Source: Diphasiastrum complanatum
Lineage: Eukaryota; Streptophyta; Lycopodiopsida; Lycopodiales; Lycopodiaceae
Assembly (NCBI GenBank): GCA_029204225.1
Contig: CM055101.1
Coordinates: 44,206,180 to 44,270,179 of the forward strand
Direction of reading: 5' to 3'
DNA: 64,000 bases
This document shows, in pieces, positions 53,839 to 64,000 of the stretch. A program made the position numbers and the translations under genes. Under the pieces are notes generated by a model. It was given only the letters and a program-made list of their open reading frames with translations. It was not told where the DNA came from and did no database searches. Positions within the stretch are counted from its first letter, which is position 1. Each line of letters begins with the position of its first letter.

Positions 53839-55620
53839 CATTAATGGATATGTTCTTTCGTTCTGCAACTCCGTTTGGTTGTGGTGAATAAGGTGTTGTA
53901 GTATGTCTCTTGATCCCTTGATCCTTGCAAAAATCAATAAATTCTGTTGAAAAGTACTCACCACCTCCATCAGATCTCAGAGTCTTGATGATTCATCCCT
54001 GAAATTAGCAAAAGCATCTGATTTCTTGCTTATGAAATAAATCCAAATGCATCTGCTATATTCATCAATGAAGGTAATAAAGTGATAGTAGCCACTAAGA
54101 GATCTAGTCTGCATAGGTCCAAATAGATCATTGTGGACAAGATCTAGGATGCCATTGGCTCTCTTTGCTCCACTTATCTTGTGTCTCTCTATGTTGTTTT
54201 TTCCAAAATGCAACCTTCACAAATTTTTCCTTCAAAAGAAATATCAGGCAACCCAATAACTAGATTACCTCTTTTGAGAATCTGTAAACTTTGAGCACTA
54301 ATATGACCAAATCGTTGATGCCAAAGATCACTTCGACTATCAATAGTGCTTAACATAGTTTGAGCAAAAGATCTCGCATTCAATTTGTAGAGTCGATTCA
54401 TGTTGACTCTAGCTCTTGTAGCACTCACTTTGTAGTGATTCTTGATGTCTTTGACAAGACATTTGTTGTTGTCAAACTTAACCTTGAGGTGTTGATCAGC
54501 CATCGTCCCAATAGATAGTAGATTGTTAGCTAAGTTAGGCACATATTGCACATTGCTTATTTGCTTTATCATCCTGCTAGCTAACTTCACTGACACCACT
54601 CCAAATCCTTTAACAGGTAACAATTGGCCATCAACTTTTCCAACTTCATCTCCATTGTGGATTTTCTTGAATTTCGAAAATCACTCCTTCCTTGAAGTCA
54701 TGTGCTTGGACGCTCCACTATCCAGGTATCCTTGGCTTCATCACTTGTCATTAATGTTGTAATGAACAAGTTTGAAATCTCACCTATATCATCTTCATAT
54801 TGATCATCATTGTATTGATGTTGATCAGCATAGTTGTCTTCATAATGGTCATCATCAAATTGATGTTGAATTGCCTCAATTCAGACTATCATTGACTTGC
54901 TCATGAAATTGTTGAAATGATCCCCGGCTTGAGTTTCCTCCTCTCGATTGATACATTCCACGACCAAATCTTCTGCCTCATCCTATAACTGCAAGAGCTT
55001 GATCATAGCCTTTGTTATGATGATTCATGTTCTCTTGACATTGCTCTTCCTGCAAAAGCAATCCACCTAGTTCTTCATAGGTTGGAAGGTTCTCTCTTGT
55101 GGCTATACTCATCACAAACATTTGAAGTGACTCACTCAGACTATTCAATGTCAACTGCACGATCTCACAATCCTGTACTCGCTCTCCAACTATTGTTAAT
55201 TGGTCACGAATCTCTTTGATCTTCAGTAGGTGATCGACAATAGTTGCACCATCATCCATCTGCAATGTATGCAACTTCGTCTTTAGAAATAGTATTCAAA
55301 ATGTGTTTGTCATTTCAAACAATGCCCTCAATGTATCCCACGCTTCTTTTGGTCCTCCCAAATCCGAAATGTAGGGAATAATTGCATCTTTGACTGACAA
55401 GTTGATGACATTCTGTGCTTTCCATTTTCTCCTATTAAATGCCCACTGATCTTCTTCAATCACTGGCCTTGTTTCTTCACCTGTCACAAACCCCCAAAGC
55501 TCTTTTTCCATCAAATATTCTTCAGTTTGAATTTCCAAACTGCATAGTTGTCGGCTCCTTCCAATTTGCTTGACTCATTAAGAACACTCTCGCTTAGAGT
55601 TGTGATTATTGGATAGATGA
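53839..55620 (-). pseudogene. Ty1/copia gag-protease-integrase fragment
   Basis: Gag on the minus strand starts near 55600 with SSKLEGADNYAVWKFKLK, continues ILMEKELWGFVTGEE, LGGPKEAWDTLRALFEM and IVDHLLKIKEIRDQLTIVGE (the UBN2-type gag domain). No clean zinc knuckle was seen. The protease end and integrase start are at 54623-54200: VQYVPNLANNLLSIGTMADQ, DLWHQRFGHISAQSLQILKR, CEGCILEK. Integrase core follows: LDLVHNDLFGPMQTRSLSGY, FITFIDEYSRCIWIYFI, SDGGGEYFSTEF and SPQPNGVAERKN. The pieces are in several frames. RT and RNase H are missing. Confidence 0.85.
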
Positions 55621-55689
55621 GTCCGGATCACAAAAATGGCTCAATCTGAACACACAATTTGTCTCCAAATTTATCACACCACAGAACCG

Positions 55690-55890
55690 TATAACATCTG
55701 ATATCGATTCAACGCACACAAATAGCACTCCTAGTCCTTGACTTGGTTGTTCGCGCGTTGATTTGATATGTACTGACACATGCGATATCGATTCAATGCG
55801 CAGATGTACGACCGCTCGGGATCTTCTTGGGCTCTCACGCGTTGTACTGATACTAGTACAAACATGTGATATCGATTCCCATGGTACAAT
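55690..55890. repeat. three-copy tandem repeat, about 83-bp period
   Basis: GATATCGATTC occurs near 55702, 55785 and 55870, preceded by CATG in the last two copies and followed by A(A/T)(C/G)GC in the first two. A CGCGTTG stretch precedes the second and third copies. Confidence 0.7.
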
Positions 55891-55899
55891 TTTTGTAGT

Positions 55900-57130
55900 T
55901 AGTCCATTTTTCATGGGAGCGGTAAAGGCGAAAGAAGCTAATTTTGAGAAGGCTGTCTATTTTATCGAGTGCAGTCCTATCGCGAAATTCTATTTGATTT
56001 CATATGAAAATAAGTAAGGATTGCTCTTTGTTTTTGTTGCTTTAATCTGGATTGTTGCATGCCTCATTGCTTTAATAAGAACGAAATTTTTCCATAAATA
56101 TGAATTTATCGATATTTGTATCTTGGTTGTTGCAGTCAGCATTGGAGCCTAAACATTCTTTTTGTAAAGATAAATAAGGAGGGAGTATCAAATTCTCTAT
56201 GTGTAAAATTAAACTGGATTGGACCGAGTTGTTAGTAACGTCAACACTCTATTTCGTCAATAGTGAATTTCGCTCAAACGATTTGTGGTGTCGGAATGAA
56301 TACTGCATTTAGCTCTGAACTTTAATCTAGTTATATAAAGACTGAATGACTACTATGGTTTCATGAAGTGGAAACAATGGAGCTTCATTAGGGTGGACGA
56401 GATCCCCAATCGAATCAAAATCACACTGTGTGACACTCTAAACCCAATTCTAAAACTCCAGTAATGTTTCACAAAACATTGTATAGCTTCGACGTTGAAC
56501 TTGGTCAGTCGGGGGCCACAAAAAAACAGATGTTTTATGTGTTTGAACCTAGAGCTTCCTCATGCAAAGAGGCATGTTTTTTGCTATCACTTCAAGCGTT
56601 CTACTCATCATTGGAAATAAGGTGGGAAGTGTTTTGTGTCTTTTTTATGGCTAGTAGGTCATTGATATGTTTTCCAATGTTGTACCGTTGGATTGGAAAA
56701 CATTCAAGTAGCTCGATACACCCAAAAAATGGTCATTAATACGTGGAATAGGTTGCAACAAGCAGAAGGAAGCCATAAAAGTTCTACTAGGTCGCAGGTA
56801 GCAAAGAAACATAAAAAATGTTTACCCTGTAAATAGCTCCTAAAACCGTGTGGCAAGTTGTAAGAGGGGCATAGGCCTTTTCAATAGTTGTAGCTAGCTT
56901 CCAGAATGCAAATGATCTTCTTTCTCAACAAAACCAGTCGCACACAATGGTATAGTAGAGTAGGGCCAACTGAAATAAAGGGGGAAGTGTTTTGTTCATG
57001 ACTAGAATATAGGATTCAATATACTCCTAGTTTTGGATATCCAGTACTCTAGTGAATCAAGTTCATTAGTTATGCCACATCATACTGGACTAGTTGTGAA
57101 TTCTCTATAATTCTTAACTCATTAAGTTTA
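55900..57130. other. AT-rich spacer, nothing recognised
   Basis: No motif-bearing frame. An open frame at 56464-56739 has no sign of being a gene. Confidence 0.45.
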
Positions 57131-57145
57131 GATCGCGAACAAGCA

Positions 57146-57505
57146 ATGAAAAATCAGATCGTAAGTGAATTTAAAGATGTTTTTCCATCAGAATTACCTC
57201 ATGGTTTACCACCATCTAGGTCAGTAGACCACCTGATAGAGTTAATTCTAAAAAGTTATCCTATCTATAGACAATCTTATAGGTTCTCTCAGAAAGACGA
57301 GATAGAGATTTCAAATCAAATAGAAAATTATCTGAGGATGAGACATATACAACCTAGTAAATCAACATGGGGTCCTCCTGTTCTTCTGAAAGCGAAGAAA
57401 GATGGAGGTTTTCGGGATGTGTGTGGATTACAAGGGGTTGAATAAGGTGATTGTCAAGAATAAATATCTGTTACCAAGGATGGATGACCTTGTAGATTGC
57501 TTATG
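57146..57505 (+). pseudogene. Ty3/gypsy RT N-terminal fragment
   Basis: The plus strand reads VSEFKDVFPSELPHGLPPSR, then RHIQPSKSTWGPPVLLKAKK and DGGFR, then a shift to CVDYKGLNKVIVKNKYLLPR and MDDLVD. This is the start of a gypsy RT up to the fingers, closely like the fragment at 30.9 kb. It ends abruptly at about 57505. Confidence 0.8.
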
Positions 57506-57734
57506 TCATGCCCATGACTGGTCTCGGGAAGTGTGTCCACGCTAGGGACCGGTAGACCAACAACCCGTAAGTTAATTGTGACTATAAGAGAATTGGGGCC
57601 CTTATGTGTAAATGGTCATAATTAATGGTTGTAGGCCTAAACACATGGTGGTGGAGTTGGTATGGGTCTATCAGTGAGTCATTAGGGAGTTGGATGGTTT
57701 TCAATCTAAATCTCCGGTTAATGTGGAGACGAGA

Positions 57735-57930
57735 TCTGTTAAGATCTAGAAAGTTGCTGATTTCTTACATGATATGCAAGAAATGTTGCAAGTGGCTAAG
57801 GATAGTATCCGAAGTGCTAAGGATAGAGCTAAGCATTATGCCGATCTTAAGAGATATCCCAGAGATTTTAAAGTTGATGATTGGGTGTATCTTGTTAGAT
57901 TTCTTATGCTCAATCTTAGACAAATCGTTC
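57735..57930 (+). pseudogene. Ty3/gypsy integrase C-terminal fragment
   Basis: VADFLHDMQEMLQVAKDSIR followed by AKDRAKHYADLKRYPRDFKV and DDWVYL is the usual end of a plant gypsy integrase (the GDxVYL fold). It is separated from the RT fragment by about 230 bases of unrelated sequence. Confidence 0.75.
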
Positions 57931-57959
57931 AAGTAATGAGCATCCTGAAAACTGAAGGA

Positions 57960-58930
57960 CAACTACATGTTTCGGACCTTCACATTTTTCCCTTTGAGAT
58001 TTTTTTGTGCCTTAAACATTTTTAAGGCACCTTCGCCTTTTTCACACCTTTGCAAAAAATGCGACACTGTGGCCAGAATGCCTTGGAATCCATTTCAAGA
58101 TCACCTTCACCTTTTTCGGCTTTTTTGCACCTTCGCGAAAAATGCGACACAGTGGCCAAAATGCCTTGGAATTCATTTCAGGACCACCTTCGCATTTTTC
58201 GCATTTTTCCTACCTTTGCTCTAGAGGCACCTTCGGGATTTACATCCCTTCAGTCTAAGGGCACCTTCAAGTTTTTCGAGTTTTTCCCAACAGTGGCAGA
58301 CCGACGTCGCCAACTTATCATCAACTCTAAAAATAGCTGGACTGCTAAATATTCCAAGGGCGGTTACCCACTTTGTACATATACAAAGACTGATGTAAAT
58401 AGCATTCAAAGCTTGTAAGATATTTTTGAAAACACTTGTAAATATATACTACTAGCTGAATCAAGCAATGAAAGTGTTTTTTTCAATCAGAGTTATCTGT
58501 AGCCAGCGTTATCATGCTCAGCAAGCTGAAGTTATTACTTCAAGCCATTGTACTCACTGTTGATATTGATCATAGTGCAATTTTTGTCTCACTACTGTAT
58601 TGTTCATTTGAGCAATTTGTATGAATCATTCTTCTTGAATAGTTCTGCTACTAACTGTTGCGTTTCCGTTCCTACATGCCTACGCTCAAAGCTTCGAGCT
58701 TCCGCTGCCGATCATCCCCATGTTTTACGACATAGTATTAGAGCAGGCATTTCAATAGTCTGCATTTCTACTGCGGATTATCAGTCTTGTTTCTATCAAG
58801 ACGTCTTTCTAGCAAACGCGCAGCCAACAGTATTCCGACAATTGTTGTTTCTACCAACGATCTCGTTCAACCAGAATGGATCCATCATCTAGTTCATTCA
58901 AGCCCCCTATTCGTGTTCATATTTGTTGCC
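57960..58930 (+). mobile_element. Ty1/copia LTR-like segment, primer site and gag start
   Basis: An LTR-like region with an AATATATAC box (about 58441) leads to TAGTATTAGAGC (58733-58744), the copia primer binding site with two transitions. From 58878 a frame starts MDPSSSSFKPPIRVHICCL, as copia gag N-termini often do, and soon stops. The rest of that element is not present; the chromodomain gypsy element begins about 100 bases on. The LTR start is uncertain. Confidence 0.5.
58028..58210. repeat. tandem repeat with CACCTTCGC and AATGCGACAC motifs
   Basis: CACCTTC starts units at 58028, 58102 and 58185. Each of the first two contains AAAAATGCGACAC, GTGGCCA and ATGCCTTGGAAT. Confidence 0.8.
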
Positions 58931-59118
58931 TCACACCCTCCTCTTTCCATTTTTCCATTTTGTTAGAAACCTTCTACTTTCTCAGCCCCTCATTTTCTGA
59001 TTATTATCCATCTTGATTGACTATTTACATGCCATTTTTGGTGATTTCGGAAGTTAGACTAAGTTGGGGTGACGACAAACGTCCTCTCCCCCAGGTTTTT
59101 GTCTCTTCCTTAGTCCCT

Positions 59119-60787
59119 ATGGCGACTTCTTCATCAGAAGGCCCTCCGCAGAGCTCTTTAGATGATCGCTTTACACATATTGATTCCCGCATGGATCATC
59201 TTGAGAGTCGTATTGATCGTATTCTTTTAGCCTTGAGACTGTCCTATTACGGAGGGATACCACCCCCCCAGACATTCTTCATCGTCTTGGTAAAGCACCT
59301 TTATTTCCTATTTTGAGTACGCCTGCTCTTGCTCCATCTACATTTTCAGGAGGTGCTTTTGGTAGTATGTTTGGTCTCCCTTCATATAGTGCTAGTTCTT
59401 ATGGGTCTCCTTTCGGGTCTTCTGTACCACCACCTGGATTTCCCTCCGCACCACCAGGATTTCCTTCTTCTACTTTTTCAGGTAATCCTGAGCCTCATTT
59501 TGCTCGTGATTTTCGTGATCGCATCCAGCTTACTACTTATTCTGGTTCATCTGATGGGAATATCTTGGAAAATTGGTTCTCTAACTAGAAACCTATTTTC
59601 TTATGTATCCCAAGACTGAAACCCAGAAAGTGTAGTTGGTTGCGTTACATTTAGATGGTCGAGCTCAAACATGGTGGCGTGTCTATCGCTTTGAGCCTAC
59701 TCGTGAGGGATTACATACATGGCCTACTTTTCGGCATGATCTTCATATGGCTATGATTGACCCACAGTGGTTGGTTCGCCAACATGATCTGTTTCGTAGC
59801 CTTTGCCATACTAGTCATTTAACTACTTATATTGATCAGTTTACTGAGCTTTCTTACCTTTTTACTGATCTTCATCCTACAGAGCTTATTTCACGTTTTA
59901 TTGCTGGTCTTAGAGGCTCCTTACGATATGATGTTTTCTCTTTTTCGCCTCCTACTCTCTCAGATGCTATCTCCTTGGCTACTACCCTGCAGCATAAGTA
60001 TCTTGAGTTGTCCACTTCTTCTCGTCTTTCTCGCCCTCTTTCCACTGCTTCTCCTACTTTGGCTTCTTCTACTACCGTTCCTTCTCGCCCTTCTACACCT
60101 CGCCCTGCCTTTGTTCATCGTTATTCAGCCGCAGAGTTCGTTGAGATTCAGCAGAAGTGCCTCTGTTATCGCTGTAAGAGTCCAGATCATCTCGCCCGTG
60201 ATTGCCGACAGTCTCCTGGTCCTCCTACCGCTGTTTTTTACCATGAGGCTCTTGCTCCTGATAATTATGATGTTTATATCCAGATTCTTGATACTCCTGA
60301 CCCACATTCTGTTGATGAGTCGGCTGACCCGCTTCCTGATGATCCTGCTTCTGCCGCTTGCCATGCGCAGCTTGCTTATGCTACTTGGGCTGGGCGTCCT
60401 GGTCCTCGTTCTATTCGGTTACGTATTCGCATTTTGGGACGAGAGTATAGTGCTTTGGTGGATACGGGATTTATTAGCAGTTACATTTCCACCAGGATTC
60501 GTGCTACACCTATTTCTGCTACACAGTCTCTCAGTGTCGAGGTTATTAGCTCACATACTTTTATCAGCTCTCAGATGTTTCAGGGCTTGGACTATAGCAT
60601 TGATGACTTCTCTGGACAGGCAGATTTCTATATTATTCCTTTGGAGCGCTATGACATTATTCTTGGTGCAGATTGGTTTTCATCCCTTGGTACTGTTGCT
60701 ATGGATCTTTCTCAGCAGACATTGTCTTTTACACATGCTGGTCGGCATCATTTACTTTCTGGTATTGATTCTCAGGGTGACTATTAG
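59119..60787 (+). pseudogene. chromovirus gag and protease
   Basis: The start MATSSSEGPPQSSLDDRFTH leads to a helical DSRMDHLESRIDRILLALRL. A run of seven C (59273-59279) marks the first frameshift. The capsid part follows (TYSGSSDGNILENWF, ALHLDGRAQTWWRVYRFEPT, LFRSLCHTSHLTTYIDQFTE, IAGLRGSLRYDVF) with another shift and a TAG near 59631. The zinc knuckle CYRCKSPDHLARDC is at about 60164-60205. The protease has ALVDTGFISSYIS (Asp-Thr-Gly then Phe) at about 60455 and YDIILGADWFSSLG. A TAG at 60785 stands where a Gln codon is likely. Confidence 0.85.
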
Positions 60788-61850
60788 TTGGTTACCGGGA
60801 AGCAGTTTATGCATAGCCTGCCAAAGGCTCAAGGTGCAACTCTTTTTATCATTCATAGTACATCAGTTGCTGCTCCTCGTGCTCCATCCATGGGTCCTCT
60901 TTCTCAGGTGATTTCTGACTTATTGCATCGGTATTCTATGGTCTTTTCAGAACCTACGTCTCTGCCACCATTACGAGATGTCACCCACCATATTGATCTT
61001 ATTTCTGGTGCTACCCCACCCTCTCATGCTCCATATCATATGTCTAAAGATGAACATGATGAGGTCCAGCTCCAAATTGCTTCCCTTTTACATCAGGGCC
61101 TCATTGTTCCTAGCCATAGTCCTTTTGGTGCTCATGTCCTCCTTGTTGCCAAAAAAGATGGAACCAAACGCCTTTGCATTGACTATTGTGCTTTAAACAA
61201 GCTGATTATTTGGGTTTGTATGAATTTCGTGTTCTTCCATTTGTTGTTTAGAATGGTCCACCGACATTTCAGAATGCTATGAATGATATTTTATGTCCCC
61301 TTTAGGTGTCTGTGTCTTAGTTTATTTTGATGACATTCTTGTTTTTAGTACTTCTTTGTCTGATCATGTAAAACATCTATCTTCTGTGTTTGAATTACTT
61401 ATTAGGCATCAACTGTTTGCAAAATTGTCCAAATGTTCTTTTGTCGTGGCTGAAATCGAATTTTTGGGTTTTCTTATTTGTGGTATTCGTCTTGATCCTC
61501 GAAAAGTTCAGGCTATTGAGAATTGACCTGTCCCAACCGATGTTCATTCTATTCGTATGTTTTTAGGTATGGCAACTCATCTTCGTCATCTTGTTAAGTA
61601 TTTTGCCACTGTGGCTGCTCCGCTTCATTCGTTACTAAAGAAGTCTCATGCCTTTGTTTGGACTTCTAAGTGTCAATCTGCTTTTGATGCTTTACGTCAT
61701 GCCATTGTTTCTGCTACTGTTGTGTGTCTTCCGCAGTTTGATCAGCGTTTTATTGTTGAGACTGATGCTAGTGCTATTCTAGTGCTAGTGCCCTCTTCTC
61801 CGTCAGTCCGAGTGTGTTATTGCTTATGAGTCTCGTTGTTTGCGCTCTTA
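60788..61850 (+). pseudogene. chromovirus reverse transcriptase and RNase H start
   Basis: In frame with the protease: YSMVFSEPTSLPPLRDVTHH, PYHMSKDEHDEVQLQIASLL, GLIVPSHSPFGAHVLLVAKK, RLCIDYCALNKLII. At 61206 the text jumps to a shifted GLYEFRVLPF and GPPTFQNAMND, so about 45 residues of the palm are gone. Next come VYFDDILVFSTSLSDH (catalytic FDD, 61323-61335), KCSFVVAEIEFLGFLI, a TGA where Trp is expected (61523), then MFLGMATHLRHLVKYFATVA, FIVETDAS and YEQRYSVHEKELLAVIHALK. The polymerase cannot be active. Confidence 0.85.
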
Positions 61851-63627
61851 TGAGCAACGTTACTCTGTACATGAAAAAGAGCTACTTGCTGTCATCCATG
61901 CTCTTAAAAATGGCATCATTATTTGTATCGTGTTCCCTTTGACATTCTTACTGATCATCAGTCTCTCCGTTATCTTTTTTCTCAACGTGATCTTAGTGAT
62001 CGTCAATATCGTTGGTTACAATTTTTACGGTCTTTTCATTTTGATATTTTGTATCGTCCAGGCAAGGCAAACACGGCCGCTGATGCTTTATATCGTCTTC
62101 CTGCATTGTTACATAGTATTGTTGCTTCAGTTCCTTCTTGGTTTGGTGATTTATCGGCCGCATATTTGTCTTGTTTTGACTTTTCTGATGTTTATCATAC
62201 TCGTCCCCTTTCGTCCTCTCGGAAGTTCCAAGTTTATACTATTGTTGATGATCGTTTATACCACTATGGTGCTTTATGTATTCCCAGTTTTCTTTCCATT
62301 CGTCCTCAGTTGTTGTCTGATGCTCATGCTTTCCCTACTGGTGGCCATTTTGGTTTTCAAAAGTCTTATGCACGTCTTAAAGACAATTTCTATTGGCCAT
62401 CCATGAAGTCTGAGCTAGCCCATCTTATTCGTGATTGTCCTTTTTGTGCCCGTAATAAATACTCCCGTGCTAAGTCCGCTGGTTTGCTCCAGAGTTGGCC
62501 CATTCCTCATCGCCAGTGGACAGATATTTCTATGGACTTTATCCTTGGTCTTCCTCATACTCGTCGTGGTCATGACTCTTGTATGGTGGTGGTAGATCGG
62601 TTCTCGAAACAGACACATTTTATACCGGTCCGTAGTACTATTACAGCTGAGCAGTGCGTACGTCTTTTTCTATCAGATATTTTTCGCCTGCATGGTATGC
62701 CACGTACTATCCTATCTGATCGGGATAGTAAGTTTACATCTACGTTCTGGACAGAGCTTATGCGTATTTTGGATGTACAGCTTCTGATGGGCACTGCTTA
62801 TCATTCTATTGCTGATGGGCAGACTGAGGTCCTTAATCGAATCCTTGAGGATTACCTTCGACATTTTGTTTCTCCTTTCGGGAAGGATTGGGACCAGCAT
62901 TTATGTTTGGCAGAGTATAGCTATAATAGCTATGTTAGTACCAGCACTGGAGTTTCACCTTTCCTCTTGTGGGTATGCTCCACTTTTGCCAGGGGTGCAT
63001 CTTCCTCCTGATGATACACCAGTTACCATTGCTTCTTTATCCGGTGCTCGTGAGCTTATTGCTAGGGCTACTACTCACTTACAACATGTTCAACAGCGCT
63101 ATCAGACTTCTGTTGATCGTCATCACCGTCATGTTGAGTTTCAGGTTGGTGATATGGTTTACCTCCGGTTACGCTTTGCACGTCATCACTTTGTTCAGGG
63201 TCACGCTTCTACTGAGAAGCTTGCACCACGCTATTATGGGCCTTACTGTATTTTGGATCGCCTCAGCCCTGTTACATACCGGTTACAGTTGCCTGATTCT
63301 ACACGAGCTTATGATATCTTTCATGTTAGCCTGTTACAAGCTGCAATTGAGGATGATGCTCCTCGCGATCTCACATTTCCTACAAAGACAAAGCTGTTCC
63401 CTTTTCTGCCAGCCGCCATCCATCAGGTTTGCCTTCAGTACAGTCGACGTCGCAGGCAGGTTCAATTTTTAGTACAGTGGGATGGTCGTCCTCTTGAGGA
63501 GGCCACTTGGGAGCCTATTGATGTGTTTTATCATACACCATTATTGGCAGATCGGGCTCGAGCCCTCATGGCTTTAGTTCTCTCTTCTACTACAGATGTC
63601 ATTGTAGATGTACCTTCTGCTTCATGA
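61851..63627 (+). pseudogene. chromovirus RNase H end, integrase and chromodomain
   Basis: From 61923 the frame reads FDILTDHQSLRYLFSQRDLS and ILYRPGKANTAADAL (RNase H end). The zinc-binding part is GGHFGFQKSYARL...CPFCARNK. The core is DISMDFILGLPHTRRGHDSC (Asp), RTILSDRDSKFTSTFW (Asp), ADGQTEVLNRILEDYLRHFV (Glu), LAEYSYNSY. After a shift near 62975 come GYAPLLPGVHL, FQVGDMVYLRLRF, LAPRYYGPYCIL and DIFHVSLLQAA. The C-terminal chromodomain is at about 63440-63540 with VQFLVQWDGRPLEEATWEPI. Chromodomains in this group steer integration to histone-marked chromatin. The only break in this half is the shift at 62975. Confidence 0.88.
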
Positions 63628-63832
63628 TTCGGCTAGCTATGACTATTCTTTATTGTCATATTTGCTTAGTACTTGCTTTACACAGTTATGATGCTTTTGG
63701 GGTATCTGTTGTGACGACTTATGTCCTCTCCCTCAGTATTTCCATTAGTTCGTGATTTTTCAGAATTTAGCATGTTACATTATTGTTTTAGATAGTCATT
63801 ATGCATGCTAGCCGGTGGAGGGCTTTGTTTTT

Positions 63833-64000
63833 CTGCAGGGGAGAGTTATGGACTTGGCTCATTACGTTCACCCCGTCCATTCTTTTATTGTTATTATGCA
63901 TAAGCAGGCCAAAAGGCCCTTTTTATTCATATATTGGCCTTGGGCCCTATTTGGTTATATTTTTAGGACTTGGTCACATTGATTTAGAGTGGGGGTCCTC
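63833..64000 (+). repeat. polypurine tract and start of 3' LTR
   Basis: GCAGGGGAGAG (63835-63845) is followed by TTATGGACTTGGCTCATTACG, taken as the LTR start. The window ends within the LTR. The 200 bases between the stop and this tract hold no gene. Confidence 0.65.

Larger units (their letters stand above)
59000..64000 (+). mobile_element. chromodomain-bearing Ty3/gypsy retrotransposon (chromovirus), near full length, cut by window end
   Basis: Gag, protease, RT, RNase H, integrase and chromodomain follow each other on the plus strand from 59119 to 63627, mainly in one frame. They are followed by a polypurine tract and the start of the 3' LTR. No 5' LTR was recognised before 59000. The element is the best preserved in the window, yet it has three stops at Gln or Trp positions, at least four frameshifts and an RT deletion. 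Confidence 0.88.

Noticed and set aside
59832-60911. 359-codon leucine-rich frame overlapping gag
   Set aside because: Shadow frame of the chromovirus gag-protease. The other frame carries the zinc knuckle and protease motifs.
1-64000. A new defence, biosynthetic or signalling system
   Set aside because: Apart from one PWWP gene, almost all coding signal is from known classes of transposable elements. No gene cluster or unexplained intact ORF set was found.

Overview
The window looks like nuclear DNA from a land plant with a large, transposon-filled genome. I infer a non-seed plant such as a fern, because of the very long intron, the LINE type, a Penelope-like element and many decayed LTR elements. 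The sequence alone does not fix the species. Nothing here resembles bacterial, viral or organellar gene organisation.

The only host gene I can support as intact lies on the minus strand. It encodes a plant PWWP-domain protein of about 1025 residues in three exons: exon 1 at 34699-34913, exon 2 at 22178-23919 and exon 3 at 19828-20948. The exon phases agree at both junctions and the PWWP domain is split between exons 1 and 2. Intron 1 is about 10.8 kb and holds remnants of at least five transposable elements. Intron 2 is about 1.2 kb and holds long CT and GA tracts. A 65-bp tRNA-like insertion with 19-bp target-site duplications sits just upstream of the start codon.

Left part (1-19.8 kb): a broken histone H4 copy (about 1.8 kb), a decayed LINE on the minus strand (2.8-6.1 kb), several minisatellites, and a second LINE (10.7-12.7 kb) split by a 723-bp element with terminal inverted repeats. 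There is also a GC-rich tandem duplication (13.0-13.4 kb) and a pair of inverted repeats 6.5 kb apart (7.3 and 14.0-14.6 kb).

Middle (intron 1, 23.9-34.7 kb): two Ty3/gypsy integrase scraps on opposite strands, a host-like pseudogene, a Penelope-like reverse transcriptase on the minus strand, a Ty1/copia RNase H scrap and a Ty3/gypsy protease-RT remnant.

Right part (35-64 kb): a Ty1/copia element with LTR remnants, primer binding site and polypurine tract (37.6-40.2 kb), a gypsy remnant (41.7-43.6 kb), a longer gypsy element with gag, protease, RT, RNase H and integrase (about 44.4-50.1 kb), and a copia gag-integrase fragment (53.8-55.6 kb). These are followed by gypsy scraps (57.1-57.9 kb), a copia LTR/leader (58.0-58.9 kb) and a nearly full-length chromodomain-bearing Ty3/gypsy element on the plus strand (59-64 kb). 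None of the elements appears able to move. They carry stops, frameshifts and, in several cases, a deletion removing the centre of the reverse transcriptase.

I found no clear new biochemical system. The most notable items are the Penelope-like element, the tRNA-like insertion at the PWWP gene, the nested inverted-repeat element, the 240-codon open extension of PWWP exon 1 into its intron, and the recurrent loss of the RT core.
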